NCBI GenBank assembly: GCA_023388835.1
Contig: JAEWFK010000075.1
Span: 1 to 12,502 of the forward strand
DNA length: 12,502 bases
DNA from: Pseudomonadota bacterium
GTDB taxonomy: Bacteria > Pseudomonadota > Gammaproteobacteria > Burkholderiales > Burkholderiaceae_B
Reading direction: 5' to 3'
How positions within the stretch are numbered: position 1 is the stretch's first letter; every line of letters starts with the position of its first letter. Under the pieces are notes generated by a model that saw nothing but the letters and a program-made list of their open reading frames with translations, ran no database searches and had not been told where the DNA came from. Positions 6,434-12,502 of this stretch are shown piece after piece. The translations under genes were made by a program, and so were the position numbers.

Positions 6434-7987
6434 ATGAAGGTCACGACACGCCGTACGATGGGGGTGGGACGTCTGTTGGGTCACTTGCGCAGCGGCAGGG
6501 CCACGCTTGCCGACCGGGCGTGGACACTCAGTCCCGTTGCCATACCGTTGGCACGCTTCCTTGCTGATTTACGTCAGCGCTTTGTCGTCATGCGCCAGGC
6601 GGCCATCGACATTTCCCTGAATGCGGCGCGGCTCAATGCCCAGACCCGCGCATGCCGGCAAATGTCGCAAGAACAGGTAGACCAGGCTGAAGGGCTCGCA
6701 CAGCGCAGCGAACAGATCGCCGCCATGTCAGAGCAGACTGCGGCTTCGACTCAGGACATTTCCGCGGTCTTCCACACGCAAAGAACGGTCGCTGAAGAGA
6801 CCCTCATTCAGCTCAAAGAACTGAATGACCGCATCGGCCGCGTCGTGGGCGACATGCAGGTCTTCTCGGGTGTGGTCGAACAGCTCACCAGGCGCGCCCG
6901 TTCGGTCGACGACACCAGCCGCCTCATCAAGGACATCGCGCTTCAAACTCATTTGCTCGCATTGAATGCGGGGGTGGAAGCCGCCCGGGCGGGCGAAGCA
7001 GGAAGGGGGTTCGCGGTCGTGGCAAGCGAAGTCGGCAAGCTGGCCGAACGGGTCAATTCGGCCACGGGCGAGATCGTTCAGCACGCGGGCCAGATTCTTT
7101 CGCTGGTGTCGGATACGCGCGAGCGCAGCGGGGGCATACAAAAAGAGCTGGATTCTTCAGGCGCGCTGGTGCAGGATTTCATGGGCAGCTTCGACGAACT
7201 CGTGCGTGACTTCAGGCATCTTGATCACCGTGTGAAAGAAGTGGCCGATACGGTGCTCCAGGTCAGCTCCACCAACCAGGAAATGTCTTCGTCCATCAGC
7301 CGCATTGCGCAGCTGAGCGCCCATGTGCAGAGCCAGCTTAGCGGCATGGTCGATGAAGTGGGCGGCGTGCGGGGCAAATCAGAGCGCCTGCAGGAAATGC
7401 TGGCCGCGTTGCGTACCGGCAATACCCCGTTTGACGCCTTGGTGTCGCTGCTGGAAGCCACTGGCCAAGCGGTGGTGGGCGTGCTGCGCGCCGCCAGGGC
7501 GCAAGGGTACGACATTCACGACGAAACCTATACCCGCATCCCCGGCAGCAACCCGCCGCGCTACCATACCTCGTACGACCGCATGGTCGATGAGGCCATC
7601 ACCCGCATCATCGACCATACCCTCGAGCAGTTGGCGGGCGGGTCCTATGCCCTGGCCATGGACCGCAATGGCTATGCGCCGGCGCATAACGGCATCTACT
7701 CGCGGCAAGCCACGGGCGAGCTCGACTACGACACTCGCCACTGCCGCAACAAGCGCATCTTCGACGATGTCGTCGCCGAGAACATCACCAGGAATACGCG
7801 CGGTGTCCTGTGCCAGACCTATATGCGCGACACCGGCGAAATCATTACCGACATCTCCATGCCGCTCGAAATCGACGGCGTACGCTGGGGTTCTGTCAGG
7901 CTGGGCGTCGACTACGTCGTGTACGAAACCGCCATGTCCACCGATCCGCGAATGGTGCATCTCAGCGGCAACGGCAGAACCCATTGA
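6434..7987 (+). CDS. Soluble methyl-accepting chemotaxis protein with C-terminal sensor-like domain
   Basis: This 517-residue protein is a cytoplasmic chemoreceptor. It has no hydrophobic segment long enough to span a membrane and no HAMP domain. The basic, partly amphipathic start (1-55) is followed by a coiled-coil signalling domain (about 60-325) with a recognisable but divergent tip: ALQTHLLALNAGVEAARAGE (169-188), then GRGFAVVASEV (190-200). Candidate methylation pairs are EQ100-101 and QE282-283. Residues 330-500 form a separate domain with YALAMDRNGYAPAHN (405-419) and CRNKRIFDD (437-445), then QTYMRDTGEI and VRWGSVRLGVDY; I recall similar motifs at the C-termini of other receptors, where the domain is a presumed Cache/PAS-like sensor. 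The ATG at 6434 follows GGGAG (6424-6428), and an in-frame TAG at 6386 rules out a missing membrane-anchored front part. The ligand is unknown. Gaps of about 120 bases separate it from cheZ and flhB. Confidence 0.93.
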   Translation: MKVTTRRTMGVGRLLGHLRSGRATLADRAWTLSPVAIPLARFLADLRQRFVVMRQAAIDISLNAARLNAQTRACRQMSQEQVDQAEGLAQRSEQIAAMSEQTAASTQDISAVFHTQRTVAEETLIQLKELNDRIGRVVGDMQVFSGVVEQLTRRARSVDDTSRLIKDIALQTHLLALNAGVEAARAGEAGRGFAVVASEVGKLAERVNSATGEIVQHAGQILSLVSDTRERSGGIQKELDSSGALVQDFMGSFDELVRDFRHLDHRVKEVADTVLQVSSTNQEMSSSISRIAQLSAHVQSQLSGMVDEVGGVRGKSERLQEMLAALRTGNTPFDALVSLLEATGQAVVGVLRAARAQGYDIHDETYTRIPGSNPPRYHTSYDRMVDEAITRIIDHTLEQLAGGSYALAMDRNGYAPAHNGIYSRQATGELDYDTRHCRNKRIFDDVVAENITRNTRGVLCQTYMRDTGEIITDISMPLEIDGVRWGSVRLGVDYVVYETAMSTDPRMVHLSGNGRTH

Positions 7988-8015
7988 AAATTCCGATTTT
8001 TCTCTAAGCTGAATT

Positions 8016-8030
8016 GCCCGTCATTCGGGC
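8016..8030 (+). terminator. GC-rich hairpin between the soluble receptor gene and flhB
   Basis: GCCCG (8016-8020) and CGGGC (8026-8030) form a perfect five-base-pair stem with a TCATT loop, followed by the pyrimidine-rich TCTTGCTCT rather than a clean T run. It lies 29 bases after the receptor stop codon. It could be a weak terminator or a structure in the flhB leader. Confidence 0.35.
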
Positions 8031-8064
8031 TCTTGCTCTGGCCTTCGTAACGAGGGGTATCGAC

Positions 8065-8083
8065 TAGAATTCACGCTGAATTC
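8065..8083 (+). promoter_or_regulatory. Possible flhB -10 box overlapping a GAATTC inverted repeat
   Basis: TAGAAT (8065-8070) matches the sigma-70 -10 consensus at five of six positions and lies 35 bases before the flhB start. The best -35 candidate, TTCGTA (8044-8049), is weak and only 15 bases away. Two GAATTC palindromes (8067-8072 and 8078-8083) separated by ACGCT overlap the -10 box and form a 17-base repeat that could be an operator. No FlhDC box or sigma-28 box is recognisable in 7988-8105. Confidence 0.25.
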
Positions 8084-8105
8084 CATCAATCTCGTCTGAT
8101 ACTGC

Positions 8106-9254
8106 ATGGCAGAGGACAGCGACCTCGAAAAAACAGAACCGGCCTCTCCGCGGCGCCTGGAAAAGGCGCGTGAAGAAGGCCAAGTCGTCCGTTCGCGAGA
8201 GCTGAACACCTTTCTGGTGTTGTCGGCCGGCGTCGGTACACTGTGGATTCTGGGCGGCTTCATGTTTCATAACTTGAGCCAGATCGTGCATCACTCCATG
8301 TGGTTCGACCCACTGGTCGGGCGCGATGCGTCGGTCATGGTGACATCGGCGGCGGGCCTGGTCTACCGGGCCCTGCTCACGCTGCTGCCCTTGTTCGGGG
8401 TACTCGTCGTGGTGGCGATACTGGCTTCCGTCCTGCTGGGCGGGATGGTGTTTTCTTCCAAGGCATTGCAGCCGAAGTTCGAGCGCATGAATCCGATCAA
8501 GGGAATCGGGCGCATGTTCTCCGCGCAGACACTGGTCGAGCTGTTCAAGACATTGGCCAAAGCGCTGGTGATCGGCGGCGTCGGGGTGACCGTCATCACA
8601 TCGTATCGCGATGAGATGCTGGCGCTCATGCACGCGACACCATCCGAAGCGCTGACCCACGGCATGTCGCTCGTGGCTCTGTGTTGCGCACTCATCATCG
8701 CCGCCTTGATTCTGATCGTCATCATCGATGCTCCCTGGCAGCTTTACAGCCACTTCAAGAAGCTGCGCATGTCGCGCCAGGATCTGAAGCAGGAACACAA
8801 GGAAAGCGAAGGCGACCCGCATGTGAAAGGCCGCATACGGCAGCAGCAGCGCGCCATGGCGCGGCGGCGCATGATGAGCGAAGTGCCGCACGCCGACGTC
8901 GTCGTCACGAACCCGACTCACTATGCCGTGGCACTGCGCTATCAGGAAGGGCGGGGCGGGGCGCCGGTGGTCGTCGCCAAGGGCGCCGGACTGATTGCCG
9001 CGCAGATTCGACAAATCGCCGGGGACCATAAAGTGCCATTGCTCAGCGCACCGCCCTTGGCACGGGCGATTTACCATAACGTCGAGCTCGATCGGGAAAT
9101 TCCTGCCGAGCTGTATTCGGCCGTGGCCGAGGTGCTGGCCTGGGTCTTCCGGTTGCGCACCTGGGCGCCCGGCACGGGGCAGGAACCTGAACCGCCCTCA
9201 TCATTGAACATTCCGCCCGGCCTGGACCCTGACTCCAGCAAGGCCACGGCATAG
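8106..9254 (+). CDS. flhB: Flagellar type III export switch protein FlhB
   Basis: FlhB is an inner-membrane part of the flagellar export gate that switches secretion from rod/hook to filament substrates after cutting itself. The 382-residue product matches the enteric length. It starts with the usual polar segment (EDSDLEKTEPASPRRLEKAREEG begins at residue 3, split here by function only), then four hydrophobic segments at about 34-54, 88-112, 145-166 and 185-208. A charged linker follows, then the cytoplasmic domain with the autocleavage motif NPTH at 269-272, the same numbering as in Salmonella (cut between N269 and P270). The Pro-rich tail (about 355-382) is variable in the family. The ribosome site before 8106 is poor, but the N-terminus fits the family. 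The stop is five bases before flhA. Confidence 0.97.
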   Translation: MAEDSDLEKTEPASPRRLEKAREEGQVVRSRELNTFLVLSAGVGTLWILGGFMFHNLSQIVHHSMWFDPLVGRDASVMVTSAAGLVYRALLTLLPLFGVLVVVAILASVLLGGMVFSSKALQPKFERMNPIKGIGRMFSAQTLVELFKTLAKALVIGGVGVTVITSYRDEMLALMHATPSEALTHGMSLVALCCALIIAALILIVIIDAPWQLYSHFKKLRMSRQDLKQEHKESEGDPHVKGRIRQQQRAMARRRMMSEVPHADVVVTNPTHYAVALRYQEGRGGAPVVVAKGAGLIAAQIRQIAGDHKVPLLSAPPLARAIYHNVELDREIPAELYSAVAEVLAWVFRLRTWAPGTGQEPEPPSSLNIPPGLDPDSSKATA

Positions 9255-9259
9255 GCAAC

Positions 9260-11377
9260 ATGAACAATTTCTTCGCCTTACTGAAGCACGGTGGTGCCCA
9301 GAACGCACGCATGATGATCGGACCGGTGCTGATTCTCATGGTTCTGGCCATGATGGTCCTACCGCTGCCGCCTTTCCTGCTGGACATGTTTTTCACCTTC
9401 AACATCGCCTTGTCGGTGATGATTCTGTTGGTGGCCCTGTTCACGCGCAAGCCGCTGGATTTTGCCGCCTTCCCCACGGTGCTGTTGTTCTCCACGCTCC
9501 TGCGGCTCGCGCTGAACGTGGCGTCGACCCGCGTGGTGCTCATGAATGGCCATACGGGGCCGGATGCCGCCGGGAAGGTGATCGAAGCTTTCGGGCATTT
9601 TCTGGTGGGCGGCAATTTTGCCGTGGGCCTGATCGTCTTCATCATCCTGGTCATCATCAACTTCGTCGTGATCACCAAGGGTGCGGGGCGTATCGCCGAA
9701 GTGGGCGCGCGCTTCACGCTGGACGCGATGCCGGGCAAGCAGATGGCCATCGACGCCGACCTGAACGCCGGCCTCATCGGCGAGGACGATGCGCGCCGAC
9801 GCCGGCAGGAAGTCGGCCAGGAAGCCGAGTTCTACGGCGCCATGGACGGCGCGAGCAAATTCGTGCGCGGCGATGCCGTGGCGGGGTTGCTGATCATGAT
9901 CATCAACGTCATCGGCGGGCTGATCATCGGCGTGGGCCAGCACAGCTTGTCCTTCGGCCAGGCAGCCGAGGTTTACACGCTGCTGACCATCGGCGACGGC
10001 CTGGTTGCGCAGATTCCGGCCCTGATCATTTCGACGGCGGCCGGTGTGGTGGTCTCGCGTGTGGCGAACGATGAAGACGTCAGCCAGCAGATGACGGGCG
10101 CGCTTTTCAACAACCCCAATGTGCTCTTCATCACGTCGGGCATCATCGGTCTGATGGGTCTGATTCCCAACATGCCGCATGTCGCCTTTCTGTCCTTCGC
10201 GATTGTGCTTTCCGGCGCCGGCTGGACGATATTGAAGAAGCAACGCGAGCGCGTGGCAGCCGCTGCGGCCGAACCGGCGCAGAAGCAGGCTGCGGTCGAA
10301 GCTGCCGCGGCCGAAGCCACCTGGGACGACGTCGAGCTGGTCGACCCGCTAGGGCTGGAAGTGGGTTACCGCCTGATTTCGCTGGTCGACCACGCGCAGA
10401 ACGGCGAACTGCTGCACCGCATACGCAGCCTGCGCAAAAAGTTCGCTCAGGACGTCGGCTTCCTGCCGCCGGTCGTACATATCCGCGACAACCTGGAACT
10501 CAAGCCCAACGACTATCGCATCCTGCTCTCCGGCGTGGAAGTCGGGCGGGGTACCTCCACGCCCGGTCAGTGGCTGGCGATCGACCCCGGCGGCGTCTCC
10601 ATGAAATTGCCGGGCACGCCCACGACGGATCCGGCCTTCGGCCTGCCTGCCATCTGGATCGACGTTTCCCTGCGGGAACAGGCCCAGATCGCCGGGTACA
10701 CCGTGGTGGACGCCGGTACCGTGGTGGCGACCCACCTCAATCACATCATGCACCGACATGGCGCGCAGCTGCTGGGCCGCCCTGAAGTTCAACAGTTGCT
10801 GGAGCACGTGGGCCGCGATGCGCCCAAGCTCGTCGAAGACCTCGTGCCCAAGACGCTATCCCTGGCGGCCTTCCACAAGCTGCTTCGCGGTCTGCTGGAA
10901 GAAGAAGTGCCCATCCGCGACATGCGCAGCATCATCGAAACCATCAGCGAGCACGCGCCCCGGCTGGCTGCTCAGAATGCCGCGGGTACCGGTCCGGATC
11001 CAGCTGAACTGCTGGCGCTCACCCGCGTGGCGTTGGGTCGCGCGATCTGCCAGCAATGGTTCCCCGGCGACAGCGAAATGCGAGTCATGAGCCTGGAGCC
11101 GCGCCTGGAACGTGTATTGACGCAGGCCCTGACCACCAGCGGCGCCATCGAGCCCGGCCTTGCCGACAATCTGCTGCGAGAAGTGGACCGCGCGGTTCAG
11201 GAGCAAGAGGCAGCCGGCGAGGTTTCGGTGCTGGTCGTGCCCCCTGTTTTGCGCCCCACGCTGGCGCGCTTCTTGAAGAACCATTTCCCGCAACTTGGTA
11301 TCCTGTCCAGTATGGAAATACCTGACGACCGGATATTGAAGATGGCGGCAATCATAGGCGGGAGTAGTGCGGCGTGA
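9260..11377 (+). CDS. flhA: Flagellar type III export gate protein FlhA
   Basis: FlhA forms the nonameric export gate in the inner membrane; its membrane part couples proton flow to export and its cytoplasmic ring docks chaperone-substrate complexes. The 705-residue product is slightly longer than enteric FlhA (692). Hydrophobic segments fill about residues 18-325, with the FHIPEP family signature around RLALNVASTRVVLMNG (82-97) and the cytoplasmic loop ITKGAGRIAEVGARFTLDAM (138-157). The conserved Asp in RGDAVAG is D205, matching the functionally important Salmonella D208. An Ala-rich linker (about 330-353) leads to the cytoplasmic domain (about 355-690). The start at 9260 gives the expected N-terminus; its ribosome site is weak (AGG overlapping the flhB stop), so coupling to flhB is likely. 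Its TGA overlaps the GTG start of flhF. Confidence 0.98.
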   Translation: MNNFFALLKHGGAQNARMMIGPVLILMVLAMMVLPLPPFLLDMFFTFNIALSVMILLVALFTRKPLDFAAFPTVLLFSTLLRLALNVASTRVVLMNGHTGPDAAGKVIEAFGHFLVGGNFAVGLIVFIILVIINFVVITKGAGRIAEVGARFTLDAMPGKQMAIDADLNAGLIGEDDARRRRQEVGQEAEFYGAMDGASKFVRGDAVAGLLIMIINVIGGLIIGVGQHSLSFGQAAEVYTLLTIGDGLVAQIPALIISTAAGVVVSRVANDEDVSQQMTGALFNNPNVLFITSGIIGLMGLIPNMPHVAFLSFAIVLSGAGWTILKKQRERVAAAAAEPAQKQAAVEAAAAEATWDDVELVDPLGLEVGYRLISLVDHAQNGELLHRIRSLRKKFAQDVGFLPPVVHIRDNLELKPNDYRILLSGVEVGRGTSTPGQWLAIDPGGVSMKLPGTPTTDPAFGLPAIWIDVSLREQAQIAGYTVVDAGTVVATHLNHIMHRHGAQLLGRPEVQQLLEHVGRDAPKLVEDLVPKTLSLAAFHKLLRGLLEEEVPIRDMRSIIETISEHAPRLAAQNAAGTGPDPAELLALTRVALGRAICQQWFPGDSEMRVMSLEPRLERVLTQALTTSGAIEPGLADNLLREVDRAVQEQEAAGEVSVLVVPPVLRPTLARFLKNHFPQLGILSSMEIPDDRILKMAAIIGGSSAA
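11360..11364 (+). promoter_or_regulatory. Ribosome binding site for flhF inside the end of flhA
   Basis: GGGAG lies nine bases before the GTG at 11374, which overlaps the flhA stop as GTGA (11374-11377). This supports the GTG as the flhF start and suggests translational coupling. Confidence 0.7.
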
Positions 11378-12502
11378 ACATCAGCCGATTCTTCGGAGCG
11401 ACCAGCCGCGAGGCCATGCGCCAGGTTCGGCTCGCGCTGGGTGCCGATGCACTGATCGTGTCCAACCGCCGGGTGAACGGCGGGGTGGAAATCTTGGCAA
11501 CCGACGCCACTTCTCTGTCGCAGGCAGAGGCGGCGGCGCCTCAGACACCAGCACCCCCGACGCCAGTGGCCCTGACGCCAGCACCCCTGACACCAGCGGC
11601 CCCGACGCCAGCGGCCCCGCCACCAGCACAGCCGGCTGCGTCCGCGGCGCGCCTATCTCCAATGGCGCCAGTACAGCCGGCTGCGTCCGCGGCCCGCCCG
11701 TCGCCCATGGCGCCAGTACAGCCGCCTCCGTCCGCGGCGCGTTCGTCTCCAATGGCGCCGGTGGAGCCGCCTCCATCCCCGGCGCGGCCGTTGCCGATGT
11801 CTCCAATGTCGCCGATGGGCGCCTACGCTGCTGCCGTGCAGGCCGCCTATGGCTCTTCGGGCGTGCCGGCCGCTCAAGCCCCGGCATCGCCTGCAACACC
11901 GCTTCAGCCGACCAGTACGCCGGCGCTACAGACGCCATCTCTGCCGCCTCCGAGCGTTCCGGCACCCCTGGGCGCGTATGCCCAGCCGGAAGGCGCAGAG
12001 CAGTCGCCCGACATCATGGACGCCATCGGCGCCATGCGCGGCGCGCTGGAAACCCGAATTGACGAACTTCTGTGGGGCAACCAGTTGCGGCGCGCGCCGC
12101 AGGCGGCCACCTTGTTCCAGACTTTGCTGGGCTTTGGCTTCAGCACGGCGTTGCTGAGGGCCATGCTCAAGCGTCTGCCCGAGCAGCTTTCCAGCCGTGC
12201 GGCCTTTGAGTGGGCCAGGGAAGAACTCATTTCTCATCTTCCCGTTCCCGCCGCCGAGGACGCCTTGTGGCAGCCCGGGCTGGCACTCGCGTTGGTGGGT
12301 CCCACCGGCGTGGGCAAGACCACGACCATCGCCAAACTGGCCGCGCGCTGCGTGCGCCGGTTCGGACCCGATAAGCTCGTGCTGATCACGACGGACACCT
12401 ACCGCATCGGGGCGCATGAGCAGCTCAAGATCTACGGGCAGATGCTGCGCGTTCCCGTGCACGTGGTGCGTAACGGGAATGAGCTGCGAGAAGTCGTTCA
12501 AC
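11374..12502 (+). CDS. flhF: Flagellar SRP-family GTPase FlhF, first 376 residues (3' end outside window)
   Basis: FlhF is an SRP-type GTPase that guides flagellum placement or early assembly at the membrane. The frame from GTG 11374 is open to the window end. The start NISRFFGATSREAMRQVRLA (2-21), then LGADALIVSNRRVNGGVEIL (22-41), is the conserved FlhF N-terminal region. Residues about 46-210 are a Pro/Ala-rich linker with two tandem repeat tracts. A helical N domain (about 211-297) follows, then the G domain: P-loop GPTGVGKTTT (309-318) and DTYRIGAHEQLKIYGQML (341-358), the latter typical of FlhF rather than Ffh or FtsY. The linker puts the P-loop later than I recall for most FlhF proteins. 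Because no stop codon occurs in the window, a simple ORF search can miss this gene and instead report out-of-frame ORFs over the repeats. flhA lies directly upstream with a four-base overlap. Confidence 0.95.
   Translation, partial: MNISRFFGATSREAMRQVRLALGADALIVSNRRVNGGVEILATDATSLSQAEAAAPQTPAPPTPVALTPAPLTPAAPTPAAPPPAQPAASAARLSPMAPVQPAASAARPSPMAPVQPPPSAARSSPMAPVEPPPSPARPLPMSPMSPMGAYAAAVQAAYGSSGVPAAQAPASPATPLQPTSTPALQTPSLPPPSVPAPLGAYAQPEGAEQSPDIMDAIGAMRGALETRIDELLWGNQLRRAPQAATLFQTLLGFGFSTALLRAMLKRLPEQLSSRAAFEWAREELISHLPVPAAEDALWQPGLALALVGPTGVGKTTTIAKLAARCVRRFGPDKLVLITTDTYRIGAHEQLKIYGQMLRVPVHVVRNGNELREVVQ
11545..11628 (+). repeat. 15-base tandem repeat in flhF (TPAxP units)
   Basis: Five imperfect 15-base units start at 11545, 11560, 11575, 11590 and 11605, with a partial sixth to 11628. 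They encode TPAPP, TPVAL, TPAPL, TPAAP, TPAAP and PPA (flhF residues 58-85). The unit length is a multiple of three, so copy-number change would lengthen or shorten the linker without shifting the frame. Confidence 0.85.
11632..11811 (+). repeat. 45-base tandem repeat in flhF (15-residue units)
   Basis: Three clear 45-base units (11632-11676, 11677-11721, 11722-11766) and a diverged fourth (11767-11811) encode variations of PAASAARxSPMAPVQ (flhF residues 87-146). Units 1 and 2 differ at only a few bases, mostly in the middle; units 3 and 4 drift progressively. The pattern suggests recent duplication with decay towards the 3' side. The frame is kept throughout. Confidence 0.88.

Noticed and set aside
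7991..8002. TTCCGATTTT as a flagellar sigma-28 -10 box before flhB
   Set aside because: It matches GCCGATAA only partly and no TAAA-type -35 box lies about 15 bases upstream.
9359..10243. Antisense open frame (294 codons) opposite flhA
   Set aside because: The product is a His/Asp/Gln-rich shadow of the flhA membrane region with no domain or ribosome site.
11273..11304. TTGAAG and TATCCT as an internal promoter for flhF at the end of flhA
   Set aside because: The spacing is 20 bases, too long for a normal promoter, and the boxes lie in conserved coding sequence.
11381..11965. Antisense open frame of 194 codons opposite the flhF linker
   Set aside because: It is the complement of the low-complexity repeat tract, with no independent coding evidence.
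11367..12062. Forward open frame of 231 codons over the flhA-flhF junction
   Set aside because: It is out of frame with flhF, which has conserved N-terminal and GTPase motifs. The Pro/Ala repeats lack stop codons in other frames too, which keeps this false frame open.

Overview
The window is one long run of chemotaxis and flagellar export genes, all on the + strand: cheA (3' part), cheW, a membrane chemoreceptor gene, cheR, cheB, cheY, cheZ, a second and soluble chemoreceptor gene, flhB, flhA and flhF (5' part). GC-rich coding sequence, enterobacterial-type CheY, CheZ, CheW and FlhB, and the cheA-cheW-mcp-cheR-cheB-cheY-cheZ-flhB-flhA-flhF order suggest a betaproteobacterium of the Alcaligenaceae (Bordetella/Achromobacter type). 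This placement is from remembered gene order and protein features, not from a database search.

Region 1 (1-6311) is the chemotaxis operon. CheA and CheW couple receptors to phosphorylation of CheY. CheR and CheB adjust receptor methylation. CheZ removes phosphate from CheY. Genes are tightly packed, with gaps of 4 to 43 bases, so one transcript is likely. No cheD lies between cheR and cheB.

Region 2 (6312-8105) is the least standard part. A 517-residue receptor without membrane segments, with its signalling hairpin in the N-terminal half and a sensor-like domain at the C-terminus, sits between cheZ and flhB. It has a gap of about 120 bases on each side, and these hold weak promoter-like and hairpin signals. 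It looks like a separate cassette inside the operon.

Region 3 (8106-12502) holds the flagellar type III export genes flhB and flhA, followed by flhF. The flhF start codon overlaps the flhA stop codon, and the gene runs off the window end. flhF carries two in-frame tandem repeat tracts (15-base and 45-base units) coding for a proline/alanine-rich linker.

I saw no RNA genes, insertion sequences, CRISPR arrays or broken genes. I found no wholly new system. The soluble receptor and the repeat-bearing FlhF linker are the parts most worth a second look.
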